A stretch of DNA of 10,348 bases from assembly GCA_958439775.1 (NCBI GenBank), contig CAUBWQ010000021.1, positions 1 through 10,348 of the forward strand, read 5' to 3'. The translations under genes were made by a program, and so were the position numbers. Below the pieces are notes generated by a model. It was not told the origin of the DNA. It did no database searches and worked only from the letters and a program-made list of their open reading frames with translations. Positions 1 to 6,542 of this stretch are shown piece by piece. The stretch is from an uncultured Collinsella sp. GTDB taxonomy: Bacteria > Actinomycetota > Coriobacteriia > Coriobacteriales > Coriobacteriaceae. Numbering within the stretch: the first letter of the stretch is position 1; every line of letters starts with the position of its first letter.

Positions 1-1128
1 GTTGGACTCCATGGTCAGCTGCTGCAGGTAGGCCGGGAAGCGGTGCAGGTACTGGCAGTACGGCAGCACGGCGTGGCTCTTGGAACCGAAGAAGTTGACG
101 TACCAGACGTTGAGCAGGCCCATCAGCGCGACGGCGTTGTTCTCGAGCGGGGTGTTGCAGAAGTACTCGTCGATGGCATGGAAGCCCTCGAGGAACTGCT
201 GGAAGCGATCGGGGCCGAGCACGACGATCAGCGACAGGCCCACGGCGGAGTCAACGGAATAGCGGCCGCCAACCCAGTTCCAGAAACCGAAGGCGTTGGC
301 GGGGTCGATACCGAAGGCCTCGACCTTCTCGAGTGCGGTGGAGACGGCGACGAAGTGCTTTGCCACGGCCTCGGCGTTCTGCTCATCGGAGCCGTCGATG
401 GCGCCCTGAGCCTTGAGCTGCTCGAGCATCCAGGTCTTGACCTCGCGAGCGTTGGTGAGGGTCTCGAGCGTGGTGAAGGTCTTGGAGACGATGATCACGA
501 GCGTGGTCTCGGGGTCCAAACCCTTAAGCTTCTCGGCCTGGTCGTTGGGGTCGATGTTGGAGATGTAGCGGCAGTCGATACCGGCGTCAGCATAGGGACG
601 CAGAGCCTCGTAAGCCATGACCGGGCCCAGATCGGAGCCGCCGATGCCGATGGACACCAGGTGCTCGATCTTCTTGCCGGTAACGCCCTTCCACTCACCG
701 GAGCGCACGCGCTCGGCGAAGGCATACATGCGGTCGAGGACCTCGTGCACGTCGGCGACGACGTCCTGGCCGTCGACAATGAGCTGGCCCTTCTCGCTTG
801 CCGGGCGACGAAGCGCGGTGTGCAGGACGGCGCGGTCCTCGGTGGTGTTAATGTGCTCGCCGGAGAACATGGCGTCGCGGCGCTCCTCGAGCTTCACCTC
901 GCGGGCAAGATCGCACAGCAGCTTGACGGTCTCATCGGTCACCAGGTTCTTGGACAGGTCGAAGTGCAGGTCACCGGCGTCAAAGCTCAGCTTGTTCACG
1001 CGCTCCGCATCGGCAGCGAACCATGCCTTAAGGTCGATACCCTCGGCCTCGAGCTTCTCCTGATGGGCTTCGAGCGCCTTCCAAGCGGCGGTCGACGTAG
1101 CGTCGATAGGTGCGGCAACAGTTGCCAT
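1..1128 (-). CDS. pgi: Glucose-6-phosphate isomerase, C-terminus cut by window edge
   Basis: This is cytoplasmic phosphoglucose isomerase, which interconverts glucose 6-phosphate and fructose 6-phosphate in glycolysis and gluconeogenesis. The 376 residues present contain the sugar-phosphate-binding loop [11 protein letters not shown] (159-169), the family signature [13 protein letters not shown] (285-297), and the block [22 protein letters not shown] near the edge. In that block Glu374 of MESN corresponds to the catalytic glutamate of animal and bacterial enzymes. The catalytic His and Lys and about 170 C-terminal residues (judged from the usual ~550-residue length) lie beyond position 1. The ATG at 1126-1128 is chosen because GAGGAGGA (1133-1140) sits 4-5 bases upstream. 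An in-frame ATG nine codons earlier lies inside a hairpin arm and is a poorer start. The gene has its own leader with a hairpin at 1147-1170. Identification is very secure. The open frame on the opposite strand is a codon-bias shadow. Confidence 0.97.
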   Translation of the reverse strand, partial: MATVAAPIDATSTAAWKALEAHQEKLEAEGIDLKAWFAADAERVNKLSFDAGDLHFDLSKNLVTDETVKLLCDLAREVKLEERRDAMFSGEHINTTEDRAVLHTALRRPASEKGQLIVDGQDVVADVHEVLDRMYAFAERVRSGEWKGVTGKKIEHLVSIGIGGSDLGPVMAYEALRPYADAGIDCRYISNIDPNDQAEKLKGLDPETTLVIIVSKTFTTLETLTNAREVKTWMLEQLKAQGAIDGSDEQNAEAVAKHFVAVSTALEKVEAFGIDPANAFGFWNWVGGRYSVDSAVGLSLIVVLGPDRFQQFLEGFHAIDEYFCNTPLENNAVALMGLLNVWYVNFFGSKSHAVLPYCQYLHRFPAYLQQLTMESN

Positions 1129-1146
1129 AAAGTCCTCCTCAACATA

Positions 1147-1170
1147 CGGGCGCATACCTCCATGCGCCCG
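1147..1170 (-). promoter_or_regulatory. Hairpin in the pgi 5' leader
   Basis: Two perfect 9-base arms, CGGGCGCAT and ATGCGCCCG, flank a 6-base loop, 19 bases upstream of the pgi start. Read on the coding (minus) strand the loop is GGAGGT, a Shine-Dalgarno-like sequence, followed by an ATG in the second arm that is in frame with pgi. It is not followed by a U-run, so it is unlikely to be a terminator. It may stabilise the leader or modulate initiation. A TAGAAT hexamer at 1188-1193 could be the -10 of the pgi promoter, but I see no well-spaced -35, so I do not call the promoter. Confidence 0.45.
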
Positions 1171-1256
1171 GATAATCAGATGACCCTATTCTAGCGCAGG
1201 TCAAGACCGTAATCAGCGAGCGTTGCCAATCCGCCCCTAAACGGCGACCGACCAAA

Positions 1257-1316
1257 AAGGGACAGGTTAATTTTGGCAGGTCAAACGCTTTACCTACCAA
1301 AATTAACCTGTCCCTT
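1257..1316. repeat. Long palindrome: REP-like repeat and probable terminator
   Basis: Perfect 20-base arms (1257-1276, AAGGGACAGGTTAATTTTGG; complement at 1297-1316) extend inward to 25 paired positions with one mismatch, around a 10-base loop. On the minus strand the second arm runs into CCCTTTTTGG, so the RNA of the upstream minus gene would form a hairpin ending in a short U-run, which suits an intrinsic terminator 12 bases past its stop codon. The AT-rich middle of the stem and the exact symmetry are unlike an ordinary terminator. From memory, similar GGGACAGGTT palindromes occur as dispersed intergenic repeats (REP/RAYT type) in various bacteria; I could not verify this. A degenerate half copy occurs at 1977-2003. 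Confidence 0.8.
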
Positions 1317-1327
1317 CCTGGCAGATA

Positions 1328-1900
1328 TTAGGCCGCAGCGCAGACGCTACCGAGCAACTCACGCAAAGGAGACCCAATGCCCTCCAGCAGTTCGGGCGCG
1401 ATGATGGCAAAAACGGGAACCTCGCCGGTGCCCACGACAGCAGGCACTTTGCCCTCCGAGACAATGCATCCATAAGGCACAAAGCCGTCTTCGCCGGCAT
1501 CGAGCGCCGCCATGCGACGCGCGAGCTCGCGCGCAAAGCCGGCAGTATCGGCATCGCCGATCGCTAGGACAAAGTCCACGCCTTCGTCGGTCGCCAGGGC
1601 CACGGCCTCGTCGATCAGCTCGTCTCCCCCATCGCCAACCGAGCCGCAGCGGAAAAGCACGCGCTCGAGCAGAGCTCGATCAACCGAGCCGAGTGCCGCC
1701 GAAACGAGCTCATCGCGCGTATGCTTGTCACCGCCCAGCACGACCAGCGCCTTGGTGCCACCGTAGTGAGCGACCAATCGTCCGCACCAGCGAGCCACGT
1801 CTCCGTCCGCAACAAGGCGCGTCGGCATACCAAACCCATAATTGACCATCTTTCCCACAACCCTTCCGTGCGTATAGGCGGTATCAATCGTTAGGCTCAT
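1328..1900 (-). CDS. Iron-alcohol-dehydrogenase-like N-terminal domain protein
   Basis: A 190-residue protein whose residues 19-130 resemble the N-terminal Rossmann-like NAD(P)-binding half of iron-containing (group III) alcohol dehydrogenases: NYGFGMPTRLV (20-30) matches the usual start of the family, ALVVLGGDKHTR (51-62) the first nucleotide-binding loop, and GVDFVLAIGDADTAGFARELA (107-127) the conserved GVDFILAVGGGSxxD block. The family is usually about 380-400 residues; here the whole C-terminal helical, metal-binding half is missing. The pyrophosphate-binding GGGS is replaced by GDAD, so dehydrogenase activity is doubtful. It may be a decayed remnant, or a stand-alone domain with a new role. 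The ATG at 1898-1900 is preferred over a TTG four codons upstream; neither has a clear ribosome site, and translation might instead begin at Met18, close to the usual family start. It ends just before the palindrome at 1257-1316. Confidence 0.6.
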   Translation of the reverse strand: MSLTIDTAYTHGRVVGKMVNYGFGMPTRLVADGDVARWCGRLVAHYGGTKALVVLGGDKHTRDELVSAALGSVDRALLERVLFRCGSVGDGGDELIDEAVALATDEGVDFVLAIGDADTAGFARELARRMAALDAGEDGFVPYGCIVSEGKVPAVVGTGEVPVFAIIAPELLEGIGSPLRELLGSVCAAA

Positions 1901-1976
1901 GCTACGAAGCAAGATTTTCCGAGCTGTTTCGTAATCTTTAGAGCTGCGTTAAAACCCGATTCAACCGCACGGCCAT

Positions 1977-2003
1977 ACCTACCAAAAGGGGCAGGTTTTG
2001 ACG
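1977..2003 (+). repeat. Degenerate half copy of the 1257-1316 palindrome
   Basis: The stretch ACCTACCAAAAGGGGCAGG shares the 11-base ACCTACCAAAA with 1292-1302, and its AAAAGGGGCAGGTT resembles AAAAAGGGACAGGTT of the left arm (1254-1268). There is no matching second arm, so it looks like a decayed single arm. Its end supplies the TTGACG -35 hexamer of the promoter for the Y-family polymerase. The similarity is visible by eye but short, so chance is not excluded. Confidence 0.4.
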
Positions 2004-2026
2004 ATGTCCGAATGAGCGGGTATTAT
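1998..2026 (+). promoter_or_regulatory. Sigma-70-type promoter of the repair operon
   Basis: TTGACG (1998-2003) and TATTAT (2021-2026) are separated by exactly 17 bases; each matches five of six consensus positions. Transcription would begin near 2033, inside the first LexA-like box, so repressor binding there would block the promoter. A start near 2033 leaves only about 16 bases of leader for an ATG at 2049, but 37 for the GTG at 2070, in keeping with the start chosen for the gene. Confidence 0.75.
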
Positions 2027-2040
2027 CGAACAGGTATTCG
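2027..2040 (+). promoter_or_regulatory. LexA (DinR) box 1
   Basis: CGAACAGGTATTCG fits the Gram-positive SOS operator CGAAC-N4-GTTCG with a single mismatch (A for G at position 10). It begins immediately after the -10 hexamer and covers the expected transcription start, the classic repression position. Together with the translesion polymerase downstream, this supports SOS control. Confidence 0.75.
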
Positions 2041-2043
2041 ATA

Positions 2044-2057
2044 AGAACATGTGTTTG
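2044..2057 (+). promoter_or_regulatory. LexA (DinR) box 2
   Basis: AGAACATGTGTTTG matches 12 of 14 positions of the Bacillus-type operator consensus CGAACRNRYGTTYC. It starts 17 bases after the start of box 1, so the two sites may bind LexA dimers side by side. It covers the upstream ATG at 2049, another reason to prefer the GTG start at 2070. Confidence 0.6.
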
Positions 2058-2069
2058 ATGGGAGGACGC

Positions 2070-3575
2070 GTGGGGCACGAGCGTCACACCTATATCTGCA
2101 TCGACCTCAAGACGTTTTATGCCAGCGTCGAGTGCGTCGACCGCGGGCTCAACCCGCTCACCACCAACCTGGTCGTTGCCGACGAATCGCGCGGGCGCAC
2201 GACCATCTGCCTCGCCATCACACAGGCTATGAAGGACTTAGGGATTCACAACCGCTGCCGTCTGTTCGAGATTCCCGATGGCATCGACTACATCAAGGCC
2301 GTACCGCGCATGCAGCACTACATGGAGGTGTCGGCGCAGATCTACGGTATCTACCTGGAATACGTCAGTCCGCAAGACGTTCACGTCTACTCAATTGACG
2401 AGTGTTTTATCGACGTAACACCCTATCTGGACCTCTATCACACCGATGCGGAAGGCTTCGCCTGCATGTTGCGCGACGAGGTCCTGGCGCGCACCGGCAT
2501 CACGGCGACGGTCGGCATCGGCCCCAACCTATTCCAGGCCAAGGTAGCGCTCGACATTACCGCCAAGCACGTACCCAGCCGCATCGGCATACTCGACGAC
2601 GAGACCTTTCGCAAGGAGATCTGGCCCCATCGTCCCATCACCGATATCTGGGGCATCGGTCCCGGCGTGGCAGCCCGCCTCGAGAAATACGGCGTCTACG
2701 ATCTGATGGGCGTCGCGGCGCTCGACGAAAACCTGCTTTACGACGAGCTCGGCGTCAATGCCGAATATCTCATCGACCATGCCTTCGGGCGCGAGCCGAC
2801 AACCATCGCCGATATCCAAGCCTATCGCCCGCAAGCAACTTCGACCACCACAGGACAGGTGCTCTCGAAGGGTTATGCCTACGAGCAGGCCTACACCGTC
2901 TTGCGCGAGATGGTCGACAGTGCCGTGCTGGACTTGGTCGATAAGCACGTGGTGTGTGACAGCATCTCGCTCTTTGTGGGCTACGCAAGCGAGCGCGCCG
3001 ACATACGCCGTCTCGACGCCAGTGGCACGGCGCAGTATATAGACGGCTGCGGACACCTGCGCTCGAGTACGTCGAGCATCGAACCCACCGCAACCGCCGG
3101 CCCCGAGCTCGCACCCCGTGCGCCCAAGCCCGTCCAGCGCGATGACGAACGGCGTCGTCTGGTACGTGAGGCGCAGGCAATCGATGGCATCTTTGTGGGA
3201 GAGCATGGCGGCAAACCGCGCGGTGGCTATGCCGCACTCTTTGCGCACTCCAACGCCTCGCGAAAGCTGCCCGAGCGCACCAATTCGTTCAAGAAGATCA
3301 TGGGCTATTTCGATGAGCTCTGGGCGCAGACTGTCGATCCCAAACGACCGGTCAAGCGCATCAATCTGGGATTTGGCAACCTCATGCCCGAGGAATTTGC
3401 CACCATCGATCTGTTCAGCGATATCGAGGCCGATGAGCGCGAGCGCGACCTGGCACGCGCCGTGCTGGCCGTGAAAGGCAAATACGGCAAGAACGCGCTG
3501 GTTAAGGGGCTGAGCTTTACCGCCGGCGCCACCGCGCGCGAACGCAACGATCAGGTAGGAGGACATCGTGCCTAA
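2070..3575 (+). CDS. Y-family translesion DNA polymerase (UvrX/UmuC-like)
   Basis: An error-prone DNA polymerase of the Y family, likely to copy past damaged bases during the SOS response. Numbering from the GTG (501 residues): YICIDLKTFYASVE (8-21) carries the first catalytic Asp12; YSIDECFIDVTPYL (107-120) carries the metal-binding Asp110-Glu111; GIGPNLFQAKVALD (149-162) and the helix-hairpin-helix DIWGIGPGVAARLEKYG (192-208) follow. The little finger starts near 255. ATIDLFSD (444-451) could be a beta-clamp-binding motif of the QxxLF kind, but lacks the Gln. The protein is longer than the roughly 420 residues usual for UvrX because of a Ser/Pro- and charge-rich stretch at about 308-402. 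The GTG start follows GGAGG (2061-2065); an in-frame ATG at 2049 has no good ribosome site and lies in a LexA box. The gene overlaps the YolD-like gene by 8 bases, the usual partner arrangement of UvrX-type genes. Confidence 0.93.
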   Translation: MGHERHTYICIDLKTFYASVECVDRGLNPLTTNLVVADESRGRTTICLAITQAMKDLGIHNRCRLFEIPDGIDYIKAVPRMQHYMEVSAQIYGIYLEYVSPQDVHVYSIDECFIDVTPYLDLYHTDAEGFACMLRDEVLARTGITATVGIGPNLFQAKVALDITAKHVPSRIGILDDETFRKEIWPHRPITDIWGIGPGVAARLEKYGVYDLMGVAALDENLLYDELGVNAEYLIDHAFGREPTTIADIQAYRPQATSTTTGQVLSKGYAYEQAYTVLREMVDSAVLDLVDKHVVCDSISLFVGYASERADIRRLDASGTAQYIDGCGHLRSSTSSIEPTATAGPELAPRAPKPVQRDDERRRLVREAQAIDGIFVGEHGGKPRGGYAALFAHSNASRKLPERTNSFKKIMGYFDELWAQTVDPKRPVKRINLGFGNLMPEEFATIDLFSDIEADERERDLARAVLAVKGKYGKNALVKGLSFTAGATARERNDQVGGHRA

Positions 3576-3993
3576 GTCCCAACAACAGCCGATGCGGCCA
3601 CCGACACCTTTTGAACGCCTAGCGGACCCCGAGGGAAGACGTCGCTCCGCCGACCCAAAGCTCACCGCCAACGGCACCGTCCGTGCCGGCCGTGCCGCGC
3701 AGTTTATGCCCTTTGCCGCCCTCACGGGATACTACGAGCTCGTGCGTAAACAAGAGATCACCGCCGAGCCAAAATGCGAACTCACAGAAGAAAAAGCCCT
3801 CGAACTTTCGAAAAAGCTCGAGGGCCTCAAGCGTGGCGACCTGGTCCGCGTCACCTATTACGATACGTACGGCTATCGCGCTCGCACGGGCATCCTCGAC
3901 GAAGTATTACCCGCATTCAAGCTGCTCAAACTCAGGGATATCGCCATCAACTTCGACGATATCCAAGGCATCGAGCTGCGTGGTCGAGTCTAG
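3568..3993 (+). CDS. YolD-like protein, partner of the UvrX-like polymerase
   Basis: A 141-residue YolD-like family protein. The diagnostic block GRAAQFMPFAALTGYYELVRKQE spans residues 41-63, followed by a charged helix (70-87) and a small beta-rich domain with RGDLVRVTYYDTYGYRARTGILDEV (89-113), resembling the usual YolD tail. Family members sit beside UvrX-type Y-family polymerases in Bacillus and relatives and are thought to be related to the UmuD partner role, though without its protease domain; the biochemical role is not settled. The GTG start at 3568 is 4 bases after AGGAGGA (3557-3563), and the first 8 bases overlap the end of the polymerase gene, so the two are probably translationally coupled and share LexA control. 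The gene ends with TAG at 3991-3993, overlapping the stop of the convergent surface-protein gene. Confidence 0.88.
   Translation: MPKSQQQPMRPPTPFERLADPEGRRRSADPKLTANGTVRAGRAAQFMPFAALTGYYELVRKQEITAEPKCELTEEKALELSKKLEGLKRGDLVRVTYYDTYGYRARTGILDEVLPAFKLLKLRDIAINFDDIQGIELRGRV
3796..3825 (+). repeat. Hairpin-forming inverted repeat inside the YolD-like gene
   Basis: Arms 3796-3808 (GCCCTCGAACTTT) and 3813-3825 pair at 12 of 13 positions around the tetraloop CGAA. The sequence codes for part of the charged helix KALELSKKLEGL. There is no U-run. It may affect mRNA stability, or may arise by chance from the repeated Leu-Glu/Lys codons. Confidence 0.4.
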
Positions 3994-6542
3994 CGACGAG
4001 AACGCTTGCGCAAGACGAGAGCAATGCCAAGCACTGCGGCAGCTGCAACCAGCAATCCCAAGACCAGCATGAGGGTCGAGTCGCCAGCGCGAGGCAGCGA
4101 GCCGTCCTTCGGAGTCTTCTTAGCGGTCGTCGTGGCGGTGGTCGTGGTGCTGCTCGACTGGTCGTTGCCACCCGTCTGGCTGCCGCCAGGCTGATCGCCG
4201 CCACCCGGCTGCGAAGGATCGGTGGGTTCCGTCGGATCCGGAGTACCGGGATCAACCGGATTCTCCGAATTCTCCTTGCGCTGGATCCAGACCTGGCAAC
4301 CATAGAACGGGTTGGCGGTACCAAGGCACAGACCCTGGTTGGTCACCGCAAAGGTGCGCAGACCATGGTTATACGGATCGTTAAAGCCATTAGTCGTCAG
4401 CGTCGTAAAGTTCACGCCGTCCTCGGTCACATACATATCAAAGCCGCGCTCGGCATCGCGCAGGTAACACATGCACGTAAGGACACTCTGCAACTTCTTG
4501 AGGTTCTCCTCGCTCAGCAGCTTATCGAGCGCATCCTGAATATCGCTCGGCAGCTCGGTGCCATAGGCATCCTCGTACTGCTGCTTAAGGCTCTCATAGC
4601 TATCGAGCATGTCCTGATACTGGTCGGCAAAGGACTTGAAGTACGCGATCTCGCCATCGATCTTCTGGACATAAGCGGCATCGTCCTCAAAGTCCTGGGA
4701 CATCGTCGCGGCCTGATCGCAAAGACCGCCCGCGGCATCCTCCAGCGCATCGCTCAGATCGCCAAAGCCCTTAGCAACCTCGGTCTTCTCGTCATCGACA
4801 TCGACGGTCTCGTTTGAATCATCGACCTCGGCAGCTTCGTTCGAATCATCGACCTCGACGGCCTCGTTTGAATCATCGTCCGCAAGCGTGTTCACGGGAA
4901 CGATGGGGTCGTCAGGCGATTTCTTGTCGAGCAGGTGATCGAGCAGGTCCCTAAGGCGCTGAACCTGAGAGTCCCACTCCTCGGGCGTCATATCGATAAT
5001 GTCGCCATTGGAGAACTGGCCGATCGGCTCAAGCAGGCTCGCGGTATCAAAGGTACCGATATACAGCTTGCCGTCGAACTTCTGCATGCGCCAAATGTAC
5101 TGGTTCTCGTTTCGGCCAAAGCCCGAAGTCAGGCCGGAAATACCGCCCTCGGGGAACATGTCGGTGCGATCGCCAACGACGCGCTCCATGTTCTCGTCCT
5201 TGTCCATGCGATAGATGTTAACCGACTGCTCAAGATTGGCATTCACAAACGAGCAGTCAACGCCACCCATGCTGCTCTTGCCGCCCTCTTCGGTGTTGGA
5301 TTTGTTGAACAGGATGCGCTCGAGGGCAATCTCCTCGTCGTTGTATTCACCGATATAGAGGTAGTCGTTGTAGACGATGAGATTGGCAGCGCCAGAACGG
5401 GTACGGGCAGGATCGATGCCAAAGCAGTACTTTGCACCGTCCGTCTTCTGATCGCCGACAATGGGAGTCCACGAATAGCTGCCGTCGGCATTCTTGTCGC
5501 CACGGACCATGGCAAACGACTGCATGGAATTATCATCGGGAGCGTTCTCGGGCGTACCGGTGCAGATGGTCGCATAGAGATGGCCATTGTACGAGACCAT
5601 ATCCCAAATGGCGCCGCCGTAGATGCTGTCCTTATAGCGAATCGCCGGATAGCCAAACAGCGTCTCCGAGTTGGCAATCTCGGTGAAGCTGTCCTGGCCC
5701 TTCGAGGGGTCAGACGACGTCAGGATTGTCGACACAAAATTACCGTTCGCGTCTTTACCCACATTACTGATGACGAGCTGGCCATCATGGACGCACATGC
5801 CGCGGATACCGGTAGAAATGCCCTGCTTGTAGGCAGCACCGTAATCCTGTATACTCGAAATGCCCTGATAGACAACTTTGTACTCATCCGTCTTAGGATC
5901 GATCTCGTATACAGCAGGCAGGCCGCCTTTGCCGCCATTGGTCCTGACGCTGCCGCAGAAATAGAGCTTACCCTTATAGCTCACGGCATTGCGGAACAAA
6001 GGAGCGACGCCGTTGAGCGATTCAGAGAGCAGCAGCTTGGTCTCACCGGTCTTGGTATTGATCTTGACCAAGATGCCGCCGCTGTCCTTGTCGGCCGTGC
6101 CGTCCTCCTTCTGCTGTCCATAGAAGAAGGTGCCGTTAAACATGGCCTCCAGCGTCAGGCGCATGGTCTCGGCATCAAAGGAATCGCCCAGCGTGCCGTT
6201 CATGAGCGTCAGCGTGTTGCCCATCGCCGCATAGCAGGTGCCCACATAAAGCCAGTCACCATAGCTCGCAGCCGCCCAAGTGTAGCTCTGGCCGCGATCG
6301 CCTTCGTTGTTGGCCGTATTACCATCGGCGCCCGGAACGGCAACGGCACCGCCACCCTGGTAGTCGACGATGCCATCCGGCTGCGACGTTCCTACCGTAG
6401 GATGCGAGAGCTTTTCAAAGGAATACCCATTTCCCGCATTGTAGGTAACGGCACCCGAAGCGTCTTCGGCATGCGCCGGCAGCGGCGATACCAAGATAGC
6501 GGCAAGCGCTGCCACCAAGCCAAGTGCTCCCACTCGTCTCAT
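3990..6542 (-). CDS. Sortase-anchored beta-propeller cell-surface protein
   Basis: An 850-residue secreted protein of unknown ligand. Residues 1-25 form a signal peptide (basic start, Ala/Leu/Val core, AHA cleavage site). Recurrent strands such as YGDWLYVGT (94-102), YKGKLYFCG (189-197), VHDGQLVIS (251-259), YNGHLYATI (318-326), YNDYLYIGE (391-399) and FDGKLYIGT (489-497) mark Kelch-like beta-propeller blades. A helical, acidic segment (about 517-697) with three 9-residue repeats (556-582) interrupts the last blades, which resume at FDMYVTEDGVNFTTLTTNGF and end near NPFYGCQVW (744-752). A Pro/Gly/Thr-rich stalk (761-815) leads to the sorting signal LPRAG (816-820), a hydrophobic segment and the tail RKRSRR. 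The signal has Ala where the common LPXTG motif has Thr. The ATG has GGGGAGG 10 bases upstream. It stands alone on the minus strand, convergent with the repair operon. Adhesion or glycan binding is a guess. Confidence 0.85.
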   Translation of the reverse strand: MRRVGALGLVAALAAILVSPLPAHAEDASGAVTYNAGNGYSFEKLSHPTVGTSQPDGIVDYQGGGAVAVPGADGNTANNEGDRGQSYTWAAASYGDWLYVGTCYAAMGNTLTLMNGTLGDSFDAETMRLTLEAMFNGTFFYGQQKEDGTADKDSGGILVKINTKTGETKLLLSESLNGVAPLFRNAVSYKGKLYFCGSVRTNGGKGGLPAVYEIDPKTDEYKVVYQGISSIQDYGAAYKQGISTGIRGMCVHDGQLVISNVGKDANGNFVSTILTSSDPSKGQDSFTEIANSETLFGYPAIRYKDSIYGGAIWDMVSYNGHLYATICTGTPENAPDDNSMQSFAMVRGDKNADGSYSWTPIVGDQKTDGAKYCFGIDPARTRSGAANLIVYNDYLYIGEYNDEEIALERILFNKSNTEEGGKSSMGGVDCSFVNANLEQSVNIYRMDKDENMERVVGDRTDMFPEGGISGLTSGFGRNENQYIWRMQKFDGKLYIGTFDTASLLEPIGQFSNGDIIDMTPEEWDSQVQRLRDLLDHLLDKKSPDDPIVPVNTLADDDSNEAVEVDDSNEAAEVDDSNETVDVDDEKTEVAKGFGDLSDALEDAAGGLCDQAATMSQDFEDDAAYVQKIDGEIAYFKSFADQYQDMLDSYESLKQQYEDAYGTELPSDIQDALDKLLSEENLKKLQSVLTCMCYLRDAERGFDMYVTEDGVNFTTLTTNGFNDPYNHGLRTFAVTNQGLCLGTANPFYGCQVWIQRKENSENPVDPGTPDPTEPTDPSQPGGGDQPGGSQTGGNDQSSSTTTTATTTAKKTPKDGSLPRAGDSTLMLVLGLLVAAAAVLGIALVLRKRSRR
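4083..4097 (-). other. Cell-wall sorting signal LPRAG
   Basis: Residues 816-820 of the surface protein read LPRAG, followed by Asp-Ser-Thr, a hydrophobic stretch (about 824-844) and RKRSRR at the very C-terminus. This is the tripartite layout of sortase substrates. Ala at the fourth position departs from LPXTG, so the matching sortase would have to accept Ala before the scissile Gly. No sortase gene is in the window. Confidence 0.75.
4797..4877 (-). repeat. Three tandem 27-base repeats in the surface-protein gene
   Basis: Three in-frame copies of a 27-base unit encode DDSNEAVEV, DDSNEAAEV and DDSNETVDV (residues 556-582). The copies are nearly identical, for example TCGTTTGAATCATC against TCGTTCGAATCATC on the plus strand. 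Such acidic Asp/Glu-rich runs may bind calcium or act as a flexible spacer before the coiled helices. Copy number could vary between strains through slippage. Confidence 0.85.

Noticed and set aside
43..1194. Long plus-strand open frame opposite pgi
   Set aside because: It is antisense to a clear, conserved pgi gene, has repetitive Val/Leu/Gly/Glu composition typical of a reverse-complement shadow, and shows no family resemblance.
1188..1204. TAGAAT with TTGACC as a pgi promoter
   Set aside because: On the minus strand the two hexamers are only five bases apart, so they cannot act together as -35 and -10; no other -35 with normal spacing is convincing.
2049..2069. ATG at 2049 as the start of the Y-family polymerase
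   Set aside because: It lies inside the second LexA-like box, about 16 bases from the predicted transcription start and without a good ribosome site; the in-frame GTG at 2070 follows GGAGG.
2529..3725. 398-codon minus-strand open frame across the polymerase and YolD-like genes
   Set aside because: It spans two well-supported genes in antisense and resembles no known protein.
4005..4014. Palindrome CTTGCGCAAG near the end of the surface-protein gene as a terminator
   Set aside because: The arms are only five bases with no loop and no U-run; it codes for part of the basic C-terminal tail.
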